DNA of 64,000 nucleotides from Paragordius varius (Eukaryota > Nematomorpha): positions 10,354,001 to 10,418,000 of the forward strand of contig OZ176051.1 of the NCBI GenBank assembly GCA_964247055.1, given 5' to 3'. Both the position numbers and the translations under genes were made by a program. Shown piece after piece: positions 1 through 11,470 of the stretch. Below the pieces are notes generated by a model. That model saw nothing but the letters and a program-made list of their open reading frames with translations, made no database searches and was not told where the DNA came from. Each line of letters starts with the position of its first letter. Positions within the stretch are counted from its first letter, which is position 1.

Positions 1-180
1 CAATCAAATTTATTAGATAATTGCTTCCATTTTCGTGGGGGTTCCAAGGCATGGTCGGTAACCTTGTAAAGTGTTCTATGCCAAAAAAAATATAAAGATT
101 TACTTTTTTAAAAAATGTTTTTTTGAAGTGCTTTGAATATATAAAAAAATAAGGATTTTTTTAAAAACAATTTACCATTT

Positions 181-862
181 CTCTATCAAAAAAACGTTTT
201 CCCAATTAAAAACATTTTCCCAATCAATAAAAACATTTTTCCAGTCAATAAAAACGGTTTTATTTTTGATGATAAATACCGAAACAAGCTATAAAAATAA
301 TAAGTTTTAACCATTAAGAGAACACTAATAAGGAGATTATATTTTATAAATTCACATGAATGACAATATTTTAATATATGCAATTATACACATTAATGAC
401 TTCTTAAAAGATATATTTAATTAATTGTGTGATATGTTATGATTTGACATATTTTTATACAATTTTTTACAAAGGTAACACTTCTAACGCAACATTTTTC
501 ATTCAAACGAAATTAAAAATATTGCGTTTGTTTAGAAAAATGTTGCTTCAGACTGAAAAATGGTATAAAAATATGTCAAAACCATAAAATACTCATCAAT
601 AAAATATAGCTTTCAATAAGAAGTCACCAATGATTATATATTTGATGACATAAAAAAATGTCATTCAATATTGATTTTATAAAAAATATATCCTTATCAA
701 TGTTCTCTTAGTGGTTACTTATTTTTATACCTTGTGTTGATATTTATCATCGAGAATAAAACCGTTATTGACTTGGAAAATGTTTTTATTGATTGGGGAA
801 ATCGTTTCGATTGACTGAATAATTGTTTTTATTGATTGGGAAAATGTTTTTCTTCGCTGGTA
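181..862. repeat. Long inverted repeat, foldback/MITE-like
   Basis: Two arms of about 320 bp face each other around position 520. The centre reads GCAACATTTTTC on the left and GAAAAATGTTGC on the right. Further out, TTGACATATTTTTATAC pairs with its complement near 580, and ATAAATACC/GGTATTTAT-type blocks and the AGAGAACA/TGTTCTCT blocks (near 320 and 700) also pair. Both outer ends are built from short tandem copies of a motif like TTGATTGGGAAAATGTTTT, the arrangement typical of foldback elements. No open frame is convincing. I did not identify a clean target-site duplication, so the exact ends are approximate. Confidence 0.6.
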
Positions 863-1350
863 ACATGTTTCGATTGAATGAGAAAACGTTTCAATTAATT
901 GGAAAAATGTTACGATTGATTGAGAAAATGTTTTTATTGACTGGGTAATGGTAAATAAAATTTTACAACAATAATTGGGAATTTTTGTAAATCACCTGCA
1001 AATTAAGTATTTAATGTTTTTCTAATTGGTAAGAACTTGTATGAATATGTAATCATATTGCCCTTAACCCCTTATTATACCTTGTTTTGATTTCTTGTTT
1101 TTGATATTTATCATAAAAATGAAACCGTTTTTATTGATTTGGAAAATGTTTTATTGATTGGGAAAATGTTTTGATTGGGGAATTGGAAAAATGTTACGAT
1201 TGACTGAAAAAATGTTTTTATTGACTGAGTAATGGTAAATAAAATTTTACAACAATAATTGGTAAAATTTGTAAAATCACATGCAAATTAAGGATTTAAT
1301 GTTTTTTTATTGGTAAAAACTTTGTGTAAAAATTTATTCTTATTACCCTT
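720..1350. repeat. Direct duplication of the foldback outer end
   Basis: The stretch from about 720 to 1030 (ATTTATCAT... through TTTTACAACAATAATTGG to the A+T-rich tail) recurs from about 1095 to 1320 with scattered differences. The shared order is: an ATTTATCAT block, several GGAAAATGTTTT units, AATGGTAAATAAAATTTTAC, then AATTAAG.ATTTAATGTTTTT. It looks like a partial copy of the same element lying next to the complete one. 1350-2090 holds nothing I can name. Confidence 0.5.
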
Positions 1351-2091
1351 AAACATTTGGTATCAAAGTTTATAAATTTTAATGCATTATATATATTATA
1401 AACGCCTTTGCCTTTATTTATGAAATATTAGTTCTGGAAATACTAGAACCGCTTTAAATATTAAGGAAAGTAATTATTTTTCCTGCGATTTCTTATGTTT
1501 TTACGATTACAACAGTAAAAGTGGGTAGAGGCGAAAAACACTCGTTATTTAATAACCTAATTTTCAATAAAAAATAATATCGAGTATTACTGTTAAGTCC
1601 AATATATCGAAATCTTTTTTTATATATCAAGTAGTAGTTTATTGAGAGTGAGTCAGTCTATCATACCCTTGTTCTGAATCAAAAGTCACTAATTAAAGGA
1701 TTATATATCTACTAAACCTTTAAAAAAGATGTTATTTAAAAAATGGCGCATTAATGATTTGAGCCAATTTTTGATTTACATAAATTAATTAATATGTGCC
1801 GAATTCGAATTGAAAACAGTATTTCTTGATACTTAATAAAAAGTTTTGCAACTAAAGCATAATGTATTTTATTTGAATCCAAAAAAAATCGTGCAAGTCC
1901 CCTTCATACCGTATTTAATAACTTTAAAAACTCATTTTTATGAGTTTGGAACCGTATCCATACAGTTTATTTTTTAAAACGGATCAAAAATTTGATAACA
2001 TTGGTTTTAATTTCATTCATTTCCTTTAATCTCGGTCAAGGGTTAATCAAATACTCCAAAAAAAGTTTAGAAGGATTTAGTTTGTTGCCAA

Positions 2092-5000
2092 TTATTCATG
2101 AAAAAAAAATACATATCTCGTTACTTTAAGATTCGCGCACCATGTTAAGCAAGGATGGTATGTTTCTTGCAATGCCTTCTTCAAATTGTGCCCAAAGTAA
2201 AATATAACTATCACGTTTCCCCACCGATCTATGGACATGAGTAGGTTGGACAGTTCAGTTATGTAATATTTGGTCCAAATACCCGAATACGGGTTTATAA
2301 TCTGAAATATTTCCAGGAAATTTATTATGGTGGTAGGGGCACCTACGATCAAATGTAGCATCATAATCGATATAATCATATGAATGGCTTTACTATTATG
2401 TTCTACGGATGAGGTAGCACCCAAAACTTTGGCTGATTGCTTGGACGCTTTTTGTAAGGCCGTGATTGAAGCCACATATGCTATTACAGCTATAACCACT
2501 GGTATAAGCAAACCTAAAAGAGCAAAAAGTTTGTTAAACACTAAAAATTATGATATGTTGCTTATTTATATTATCAATTTTACAATATTATTTTCTGGTT
2601 TTGATCCGACCCCGGTACAGGTTAAACGTTAGGTTCCGCTTATTTTTAATATGAGGGTTAACCGATATACATATCTGAAAACAAACGATAATTTATAATC
2701 ATTTATTTTATACTAAAATCGAATATCATTCATTTATAGTTGATAAACTTAACCTAATAAACTGCCTAATTATGCAATATATATTTAAATTTAATACGTT
2801 TTTTTAAATGTTTAAACCATGTAAGGTTGATTTATTCACGTATAGCAGTATGGTATAATAAAATAGAGTTGAGAGATAAAAAGAAAAACCAAATAAAAAA
2901 GTGAGTTGCTATTATATCACAAGTTCTTTTTATGTGTGCATGCCTTATTTGCGTAGACGTTACACAATGGTTATTCTCAACAACAGATAAGCTTTAACAC
3001 GAAATATATATATAATATTCAAATACAAAATAACTGATGCAACATGAATTGAGTGTGTTAACAAAATAGAATATTATAACCTTACATTACTCTCCCCCTA
3101 AGTTAACCACGGGGGCTGTCGTGTTCGTACATTATACCTATAAGTTTAAACCAGTGATACTCAAACCGCGGCCCGCGGGCCGCATGCGGCCCTAAGAGTG
3201 CTTTAAAATTGCCCTATGACCATATTGATACTTGAATCATTTTTTTATTGATGAATTTTTAAAATAAACATAAATGAATTTTTGCTTATTTTAATATCAA
3301 TTTGTTTTCTTTAGATTTTATTTTGGTAATATTTATTTTTTACCCAATTTGAAAGGTAAAAAATTTCCCTACATTAAAATGATTTCAAAATTTAAGCCTA
3401 CGTTGTTTCTGTTTCTGTATTCTATCTTTTCTTATTTTTATTGCCCTCGTTTTTTGTATTTAAGCAAGCCTTCCAACTTATACATATTCTTTTCATTGCT
3501 ATCCTGCATCATTTTTTATCACTCATTCCCATAAAATATTTTTCAAATTAACATCATCAAATTTCGACCTGTTTTTTAGCATAATTCAAATTAAACTCCT
3601 ATTTAAAAAATTACATAATATTTAAACATAAATTCAAAGGATGACATCTAATGCTAAAAAAAGGTAAATTATCCGATGAAAATCGTTCCTTTAATGGGAA
3701 GACAAATTATTTGTCGTTTTACCTGCCTAAATATAATATTGAAAGACATTTTACAATCCATCATTTTCATAAATTACTAGAAAATCATGAGGAAAGAAAC
3801 GAAAAATATAAAAAGATTAAGGAATTATACCAGAAAAAAATTTATTATGTCTATAGCTTTCTCCCAGGAAAAAGCTGTAACATTAGCATCGTATGAAATT
3901 TGATATATTTTAGAAAAAAATATGAATCCGTTTACTGATTCCCAACTAAAGATTGTCTAATAAATGATTGCACTTTTTTAGATAAATTTTATAAAGAAAT
4001 CATGAGGCAAATTAGAAAAAATTTACCTTTCTAATTCAATAAATGCTCGACGCATTGAAGATTTATCTAAATGTATATTTAACAAAAGCTCTGAAAAACT
4101 GCAAATATTCTGGTATTGCTATTGATTCTAGCACTATTAGTTCAACCACTTAATCTGCGCTCTTCGTGAGATATTCCAAAGACAACATAATCTACGAGGA
4201 ATATTCAGAAATTTTACCAATAAATAATAGCAGAAAAACTTAATTTCGCGTGTAAAAGATGAATCACTCAATTCAGTAATTAAAACGGTTGTGCATATAG
4301 TTAATCACATCCGTGGCAGAGAATTCAACCGCCGTAAATTTAAAAACCTTCTGAAAGATATCCACAGTGAGTTTGAAGATGCCAAGCCTTAGCAAAGTAT
4401 TAAATAGATTTTTGGTTTAAGACAAGAAATTCTATTATTTATAAAAGATAACAGATAGTTTGACGAGGAAATTAATAGTGACCAATGGTGGGTTTTTATT
4501 AGCCTATCATTACTTATAAACTAATATTTTTTAGGAAAAATTAATAATGTATAAACAAGATTTTATAAATAAAACACTCCTAATTTTCCAACACTTAAAA
4601 CGATTCATGAAAAAAATATGGAAATTACCGCGGAGATTAATTTAATAATAGTCAATTATAAAATTTTTGTCTAATGAGATGTTCTAATTTCAAGAATTAA
4701 GAAATATTAAAAATTGCAAAAAACTCGTTGAATATCCATGGCATATGGATATATCTAATATTAAGCAACTTGAGCATTTCGGTTTTGATCAGGTGCACGC
4801 ATATCATTGAAGAGTTCGTACATGTTAAAAATGATTCCACTTTAGAGGCTATGTTCAAGGAGAATCGTAGAGAAGAAAGATATGTGGAATTTTGGAAAGA
4901 TGTGCCAAATAAATATGAAAATTTAAAAAAATGTGGTCAAGTTATCCTATTTTCCCTCAACTTACACGTGTAAGACGACATATTCAAAAATGAAGTATGT

Positions 5001-8000
5001 CAAGAATACATACAGAAATGCCTTAACCGATCATATGGACGACGTATTAAGATTGGTCTGTCATGAGGCGAAACCAAATTTGTCCAAAATTATTTGTTAA
5101 TATCAAAATAAATGTTGTTCTCAAAATATTTTAATTTTTTATACTAAATGGTGCAAAACGAGTTTTTAGCTGGATTTGCATGCGATCCGCCAAAAATTCA
5201 TTTTACTAATTTAAAGTATAAATGTGTGCATATAGCTCAAATAGCTATGATATATTTGCCATTATAAGGTTCTTGGCCCTCGAAAAAAAATTATATTTTA
5301 TTTGGCCCGTCAAATTTTTTTGGTGAGTACCACTGGTTTAAACGATCGGGAGGCTGCCGTCTTCTTAGCGGATATCTACGCTCGGGTAGGTCAGAAACCT
5401 CCTTTACCACGTCGGGTGTGGCCTCTACAGGCGTCAGCGATTCTGGGGCTACGTTTTGCCATGAGGTAGCAGGCGTTGGGGCATGGACTATTTGAGATTC
5501 CGAGGTGGGATGGAAGGTGTGTTCGGAGTGGGCCTCGACATGACCCGGGACACTTTCGACGCTGGGATATTTATGCTCTATTAAGGGATTAGTTTCGTAT
5601 GAATTCCCTCCTGACCTACGTCGTAACTGATCTGCATGTTTACGTTTTCGAATCCCTTCCTCATCTTGCACTTCATACGAGAGTAACCCCCTTCTCTCCA
5701 GAATGTGACCTGGCCGCCAGCCTACGGCCATTTCATTTTTAATATAGACAGGATCGTCTTGTTGGAATTCGCGTCTCGGTTCATTTTCGTGCTCTATAAA
5801 TTCGACAGGGGTTGTTTTTACCCAAGAGATAGGATTGTGTACACGCCGTTTTAGGAATATGGCGGAAGGCGTTTCTTTTAGCGAAGAATGCATGCTAGTT
5901 CGATACGAATAAAGGACCGTGTTGATAGCTTCATATGCATGCATTTGTTGGGTCTTAGTAGCGGCGTATTTCGTTTTTAATGTCTTTATTACTCTCTCTA
6001 CTAGACCGTTTGTTTTGGGATGATAGGGTGCTGCACAGATGTGCTTTATATTCATATGATTCAGGAGAGTCGTAAATTCTCTTGAAGTAAAATACGTGGC
6101 GTTATCGGTCACAATTTGGCGGGGAAAACCAAATCGTGCGATGTGTTTCTCCAGGCAATTTAAAACGCTTTGACTCGTTATTGATTTAAGAAGATCTATC
6201 TCTACCCACCGTGAGGCGCTATCGATAGTCACTAACCAATAATATCCGTCCACCGGTCCAGCAACATCTATATGTAACCTTTCCCATGTCAAAGTGTTAA
6301 AATTCCATCGATAGGGAAGATTTTCAGGTGCGTTAGGTCGATAGGTTTGGCAAGCCTCGCACCTTTCCACATAATTCTCTAGATCGGTGTCTAATTCGGG
6401 CCAAAATACCGAACACCGGGCTTGGGCTTTCATTGTTTTTAGCCCGCTGTGTCCCGTATGCAGAAGTTTCAATATCGTTTCCTGCATCGCTTGTGGTATC
6501 ACTAAGCGATCATTCAGGTATAACAGATTATAACAATCCAAGTCATTTTTATGTTTTAAAAAAGGTTTCAGATCTTCGTCGATCCAACTGTTTGTCCTGA
6601 GAGCATTTTTAACTTTTGATAACCGTTGGTCAGTGATCGTTGCCTCTTCGACCACTTTCTTATTTACATCAAGTGTTTTTAGAGCCAAAAATCGTACCTG
6701 CTTGGTCGCCGCGTCATCTTCATCATCTGGTTGGCTATGCTCTATGGGAAGTCTCGACAACGCGTCGGCTAAGTTTTCTTCCCCTTTCTTGTAAAATATT
6801 TCATACTCGTACCCGATGGTCTTCGATATCCACCTGAGCAGTTTGCTATTATTAATGTTGTTGATATCTCTCTTCCGCCCAAATAGTGACACCAGCGGTT
6901 TATGATCTGTATATATCTCGAAAGGTCTTCCATATATAAAGTATTTAAATTTTTCTAGGGCAAACACTATGGCCTTGGCCTCTTTTTCGATCGTGGAATA
7001 ACCCTTTTCTGCTATTGAACAAGTTCGTGACGCGTAAAAAATTGGGCGTTTCTCCTGTGGGGTCTTATGAAACAGTATTGCCCCAAACCCCTTGTTGGAA
7101 GCATCTGTTTCGATCAACAATGGAAAACGGTCGTTAAATGGCATTAAAGCGGGGGGCCTGGTTAGCAAGCTTTTTGCTTTCGCGAATTCACTATCATCTG
7201 CCGGGGTCCACCGCCAAGGTGTATTCTTTCCACTTAACTTGTGTAGGGTTGCTAGGTGTGGGTGACAGTTTGGTATAAACCGCTCATGAAAATTTATTAA
7301 GCCTAAGAACGAACGTAGCTCAGTTTTGTTTGTAGGTGTCGGACAATTTTTAATGGCCTCTAATTTTTCATTGGACGGCTCAATACCTTGGTCAGAAATC
7401 ACGTACCCCATGTATTTGACTCGTGAGATACCAATTTGCAATTTGTCTCGGCGCAATCGTAATCCCGCCTCTTGTAACCTTCTAAATACTTCCCTTAATC
7501 TTTGATCATGTTCCTCCCTGGTAGCTCCGGAAATTAAGACATCATCCAGGTACACACAAATACCAGGTATGTCCTTTAAAAGATTGTCCATGCATCTTTG
7601 AAAGATCATAGGTGCTGAAGTTAATCCGAATGGAAGTCGCTGGTAAGCATAAAACCCTTTGTGAGTTGTGATGGTCACTAGCGTCTGTGACGCCCGGTCT
7701 ATCGGAAATTGTAAGTAAGCATCTTTCAGGTCTAAAGTGGAAAAAATTATCCCATTTGCCACTTTGGTGGCCAACTCGTCAAAAGTAGGTATCAGATGAG
7801 AATCTTTTGCTAAATAACGGTTGATACTAATTCGGAAATCGGCACAAATCCTAATTTCTCCATTTACTTTAACTATATTTACTGTGGGAGAGGCCCATGT
7901 TATTGGGGTTTGGGTCGGATCGATAGGTCGGAGTATTTTGAGTTTAACTAATCTATCAATTTCATTTTCTACTAAAGGTTTTAGAGTTAAAGGTACCCTA

Positions 8001-10844
8001 CGACAAGGAAAAACTTTAGGTTTGGCCCCGGGGTCGATAAATAATTTTATTGGGGGCCCCTTGAAAGTACCTAACTCGTCTGAAAACAATTTGTCAAAAT
8101 AATCAAATAACATTTTATTATTAGGTGCTTGCGTATGTAAAACTGAAAAAACATTTTTTGGTAATTCTAACCGAAACGCCCGCATCCAATTCATCCCGAA
8201 CACGGCTGGCGGGTTAGTTTGCGTCACCACGCAGGGCAGGCACTTCTCCTCTTCGTTCAAAACCACTGAAATCATCGATTTTCCGAGTACTTCTATCGGG
8301 CCATCATTGTAGGTTCGCAAATTTGGAGCTGGGAGCAAACGAGGTCGACCAATATTTACCCAAGTGCGCTTGCCAATAACGGATACCTCGGCGCCCGTAT
8401 CGTAGATAAACGTTGTTGGTATATTATTTATTAATACCTGAATCCGGGGGGTGTTGTTCGGGCTAGTCATGGTGCGGATTGACGGCCGTCGGAACGTTGC
8501 CTTGCATACTGTGCTGAAATGATTCCATTTGTCGCAATTGAAACACCGTTTTCCTTTTGCCGGACAGGTGGCGGAACCATGTCGATACCCACAATTACTA
8601 CATAGCTTTCGGATTATTTGATTGATTGTATTATTATCATTAACAACTGGTTGGATACTTGAAGAAAGTTCACTGGTATTATTATTGTTCATATCATTAT
8701 TATCTCTGATGTTGTGAACCTTTTTATCTTCTAATTCATAGGAATAAGCGATGTCTACAATCGCTTGAAGGGTTACCGGACCCCCGTCCTTTTTGCCATC
8801 TGGATATTTGGATTGAATTTCGCGTTCTACTCTGGGATTTTCAAGACCTACCAGGAATAAATCGCGTAATTTTGACTGAATATCCCCTTCAAATTTCCCG
8901 GCTTCACACTTTGCTTTCAGACGTTCCAGGAAATCCATGACTGATTCATCTGGCATTTTTTTTAATCGGTAGAATTCAACTCGATTTAACCATAGGCTGC
9001 TGATTGGTGAATATATCTGAGTGGCCAAGGTTGCAATTTCCTCCCATTCCATGTCATCTATGAGTTTTGGAAATGCTAACGTTTCAATTTTCATTATTAC
9101 TTGAATACCGCCGAAAGCGAGAAAAGTGCGTTTCATTGTGGTGTCATTGGATTCGATATTTTTGGAATTTAAGACTCTCCTGATGTGACGTATATATTGC
9201 GTAAAATTCATCGGTTCCTTAAAAGGCTCCAAAATCAGTTTTGAAATGTCCAACGCTTGGCTCATTGAAAGAACACGGCACCAAATGTAAGGTTGATTTA
9301 TTCACGTATAGCAGTATGGTATAATAAAATAGAGTTGAGAGATAAAAAGAAAAACCAAATAAAAAAGTGAGTTGCTATTATATCACAAGTTCTTTTTATG
9401 TGTGCATGCCTTATTTGCGTAGACGTTACACAATGGTTATTCTCAACAACAGATAAGCTTTAACACGAAATATATATATAATATTCAAATACAAAATAAC
9501 TGATGCAACATGAATTGAGTGTGTTAACAAAATAGAATATTATAACCTTACAAACCATATCAGGGATATAGCAGGCATATATTATGGTCTTATTTATATC
9601 GCGTGATTTTTTTGACGTACAAATTAGTAGCTTTCCTGTTCAAAATTATTATTTGACAAAATAAACAAATCCACAGAATTGCATGTTAAATTATGAGAAA
9701 TGGCTGTATGCGTGACTAGTTGTATATTAAACAATTTTCGATTATAACTATAAATTCAAAAATAAATAAGAATACTAACGCTCCTAACCGGATTAATTTT
9801 ATCGATGGGGTGAATGCATTAAAATTTGGTGAACTTGAAAACACAAATCCTATTAAATTTTATGGGATAAGTATCATTTCTGTAAGTTTAAAAAGCATTT
9901 TTTTATATTTAAATTGGTATTTTCTAAAACATACCAAACAAAGTGGTATAGATAAGAATTATAGTGTTCCATTCATGGCCCATGAATTTTTCATGTAAGG
10001 AACAATGCGTTTTAACCATAATTATGATTAATGGAATGGTCGATAGCACAGTCAAAGAAAATAGGAGTATAATTTTTTCATAAGTTCGCCAAAATTGGGA
10101 TTTGTCTAACCAAAGCGTTTGATAACACCCTTTTTGAGACTTTCTCACCATCTTGATGATTGTTTTGATTGGGTGTTTACGAAATGAGAAAGTGAATTTC
10201 GTATTACTATTTATGCCACTTACAGCTCTGTACCGGTTAAGTGCTAAGGCAGTTATGGCATATGCACTGGCAAATCCACAGTATCCGCTAAAAAATGTGA
10301 AAAAAGTTTGAACCCTACAGGTGTAAGCAATTTCTCCCGTGTGACTCTTTGCCGCAAAAAATATGGTGGGATAATTGAAGATGACGTATAAGGGTAGACA
10401 AATGGCCCCTACCAAAAAATCAGCGCTACTCAGAAAAACTATATACATATTCATATTTCTAACATCCTTTGACAATGTTCGGCGTACTGGAATAGGCGGG
10501 GATGGTGTAAAAATGCGTGAACGAGGCGAATCACTCTGACTGACCAAAGATGTAGGACTCAGGGTGGTAAAAGAAGTTGTCATAGATCTCAAGGAGTCAT
10601 CAGCTAGCAGTTTAGGATCATTGTGCCTACGATACAATACCTTGAGCAAGATAACATGGATTAGGATGAAATTACTGATAATGATTGCCGCAATATTTAT
10701 CATATAAAGTAGGATCCATACGATAGAAACTGTAGAATGGTCATTTGTTAGATATGTACTTATTGTAGGATTTTCACTAAAATTTAAATATGGAGAATGA
10801 TTTAATATAGGAGGAAAGGATGCGAGTGTAAAATTGGTTGACAT
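2092..10844 (-). CDS. Class A (rhodopsin-like) G-protein-coupled receptor, two exons
   Basis: Exon 1 is 10844..9935 and exon 2 is 2540..2092, joined in phase 1 across a 7.4-kb intron (donor GTATGT, acceptor TTTTAG), giving about 452 residues. The fold is seen directly: a short N-terminus with two N-glycosylation sequons, TM1 about 40-68, TM2 132-156 with the LSSAD version of LxxxD, Cys176 before TM3, NRY (203-205) in place of DRY, TM4 256-277, Cys281 in the second extracellular loop, TM5 split by the intron, TM6 with a proline, and TM7 followed by a charged helix 8. The TM7 NPxxY motif is replaced by a GNVIVIF-like sequence. Intracellular loop 1 is about 63 residues, far longer than usual, and Ser/Thr/Pro-rich. 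The ligand cannot be inferred; a peptide receptor is only a guess. The large intron carries a sense-oriented LTR element and a hAT element. ATG at 10844 is chosen as the first ATG in frame; an upstream exon is possible. Confidence 0.85.
2820..3086 (-). repeat. LTR (3' LTR on the minus strand)
   Basis: A 267-bp repeat that begins TGTAAGGTTG and ends AACCTTACA, with TG...CA ends and short inverted termini. It matches the other LTR base for base as far as I can read, and is preceded by AACCA. Confidence 0.95.
3152..5335 (+). mobile_element. hAT DNA transposon (ZBED5/GTF2IRD2-like, Charlie-type) with decayed transposase
   Basis: Ends are CAGTGATACTCAAAC on the left and ...GAGTACCACTG on the right, flanked by a perfect 8-bp duplication GTTTAAAC (3144-3151 and 5336-5343). 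The left end goes on into CGCGGCCCGCGGGCCGC, typical of this hAT group. Inside, + strand pieces of transposase are recognisable: KGKLSDENRSFN...KYNIERHF near 3660-3770 (N-terminal and BED region), AIDSST...YEEYSEILP near 4120-4220, NHIRGREFNRRKFKNLL near 4305-4350, and LTDHMDDVLRL...KPNLSKI near 5020-5095 (C-terminal dimerisation part). Multiple stops and frame changes separate them, so the copy is non-autonomous and must have moved with enzyme made elsewhere. Confidence 0.9.
5291..9265 (-). CDS. Gag-Pol polyprotein of the Ty3/Gypsy element
   Basis: One frame of about 1,324 codons. In order: a Gag region (about residues 1-205); two CCHC-type zinc knuckles near 222-255; an aspartic protease with YDTGAEVS near 288; reverse transcriptase with the YLDD active-site box near 575; RNase H with ETDASNKGFGA near 725; an integrase with an HHCC zinc-binding module (HTGHSGL ... 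CEAC) near 945-990 and a DDE core (HIDVAGP, TDNATYF, HPKTNG); and a basic chromodomain-less C-terminus. Known role: copying the element RNA into DNA and inserting it. The last codons of the frame are read out into the end of the nested hAT element. It is a mobile-element gene, not a host gene. Confidence 0.95.
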   Translation of the reverse strand: MSQALDISKLILEPFKEPMNFTQYIRHIRRVLNSKNIESNDTTMKRTFLAFGGIQVIMKIETLAFPKLIDDMEWEEIATLATQIYSPISSLWLNRVEFYRLKKMPDESVMDFLERLKAKCEAGKFEGDIQSKLRDLFLVGLENPRVEREIQSKYPDGKKDGGPVTLQAIVDIAYSYELEDKKVHNIRDNNDMNNNNTSELSSSIQPVVNDNNTINQIIRKLCSNCGYRHGSATCPAKGKRCFNCDKWNHFSTVCKATFRRPSIRTMTSPNNTPRIQVLINNIPTTFIYDTGAEVSVIGKRTWVNIGRPRLLPAPNLRTYNDGPIEVLGKSMISVVLNEEEKCLPCVVTQTNPPAVFGMNWMRAFRLELPKNVFSVLHTQAPNNKMLFDYFDKLFSDELGTFKGPPIKLFIDPGAKPKVFPCRRVPLTLKPLVENEIDRLVKLKILRPIDPTQTPITWASPTVNIVKVNGEIRICADFRISINRYLAKDSHLIPTFDELATKVANGIIFSTLDLKDAYLQFPIDRASQTLVTITTHKGFYAYQRLPFGLTSAPMIFQRCMDNLLKDIPGICVYLDDVLISGATREEHDQRLREVFRRLQEAGLRLRRDKLQIGISRVKYMGYVISDQGIEPSNEKLEAIKNCPTPTNKTELRSFLGLINFHERFIPNCHPHLATLHKLSGKNTPWRWTPADDSEFAKAKSLLTRPPALMPFNDRFPLLIETDASNKGFGAILFHKTPQEKRPIFYASRTCSIAEKGYSTIEKEAKAIVFALEKFKYFIYGRPFEIYTDHKPLVSLFGRKRDINNINNSKLLRWISKTIGYEYEIFYKKGEENLADALSRLPIEHSQPDDEDDAATKQVRFLALKTLDVNKKVVEEATITDQRLSKVKNALRTNSWIDEDLKPFLKHKNDLDCYNLLYLNDRLVIPQAMQETILKLLHTGHSGLKTMKAQARCSVFWPELDTDLENYVERCEACQTYRPNAPENLPYRWNFNTLTWERLHIDVAGPVDGYYWLVTIDSASRWVEIDLLKSITSQSVLNCLEKHIARFGFPRQIVTDNATYFTSREFTTLLNHMNIKHICAAPYHPKTNGLVERVIKTLKTKYAATKTQQMHAYEAINTVLYSYRTSMHSSLKETPSAIFLKRRVHNPISWVKTTPVEFIEHENEPRREFQQDDPVYIKNEMAVGWRPGHILERRGLLSYEVQDEEGIRKRKHADQLRRRSGGNSYETNPLIEHKYPSVESVPGHVEAHSEHTFHPTSESQIVHAPTPATSWQNVAPESLTPVEATPDVVKEVSDLPERRYPLRRRQPPDRLNQWYSPKKFDGPNKI
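9286..9552 (-). repeat. LTR (5' LTR on the minus strand)
   Basis: A 267-bp partner of the repeat at 2820-3086, with the same TGTAAGG...CCTTACA ends, followed by the target duplication AACCA at 9553-9557. On the minus strand the primer-binding-type sequence starts just downstream of it. Confidence 0.95.
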
Positions 10845-10853
10845 TGTAGCCAC

Positions 10854-11470
10854 AATAATATATAAATGTGCGTAAAATTAGAAGAAATAATAATTTTTAA
10901 GGCATATCTTGTAATGATGTGTGCATTTTATTTTTTGGCCTTTTCCCAGTTAAAGACGACATGTGATAATGTCGCATATTTAATATAACATTTAAAGAAT
11001 AACACATATTTTTGTGTATTTACGACAATAGTTTATTCGAAAATGGCAAAGAAAGTTATACTACGTTCTCATTATCAAATTTTTAAGATTTATTATGAAT
11101 AATAATATTAATGTTTGTGGATACGTAATCAAATATTTTTAAACAACTCCGTAAAAACTTCATTTTAACCAGTGAACACGCGTGCCAGTACATGAGAATT
11201 TCTCATTTACATTCTTTAATGGAACTTTAAGCAAATAATATAAAATGCATTTTTAACCTGCTATATTAGGTAGTGGTGAAATTAGTATTGTTAGGCGACG
11301 ATGAATCAATTTGGCGAAATGCTTTTTTTTTGTAATACAAATCAATCACACATTATATTAATATATTGTTGAAAGAACTAATAAACGCGAAAAAATGTTA
11401 AAATTAAGAAACAGCAAAAAAACAAATAAACATAAAATGTTTTACATAATCCTGAATCAGAAAAAATTGC
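10854..11470. other. Intergenic, upstream of the GPCR
   Basis: A+T-rich DNA upstream of the GPCR start. I see no open frame, repeat or RNA gene that I can support. It presumably contains the GPCR promoter, but no element stands out. Confidence 0.4.

Larger units (their letters stand above)
2820..9552 (-). mobile_element. Ty3/Gypsy LTR retrotransposon (looks whole apart from a nested hAT)
   Basis: Two LTRs bound the element, flanked by a 5-bp target duplication AACCA (2815-2819 and 9553-9557). Read on the minus strand, the LTR is followed by a primer-binding-type sequence starting TGGTGCCGTGTTC (near 9285) and, before the other LTR, by a purine tract AGGGGGAGAG (near 3100). A single long gag-pol frame lies between. 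The LTRs look identical along their whole length, so the insertion is young. It sits in sense orientation inside the GPCR intron. A 2.2-kb hAT transposon has inserted at the 3' end of gag-pol. Gag and pol in one frame, two zinc knuckles and the integrase motif around HPKTNG suggest a Mag-like lineage, which I hold only loosely. Confidence 0.95.

Noticed and set aside
5291-9265. Gag-Pol frame as a domesticated host gene
   Set aside because: It lies between matching LTRs with a target duplication and a primer-binding-type site, so it is an ordinary, young mobile element.
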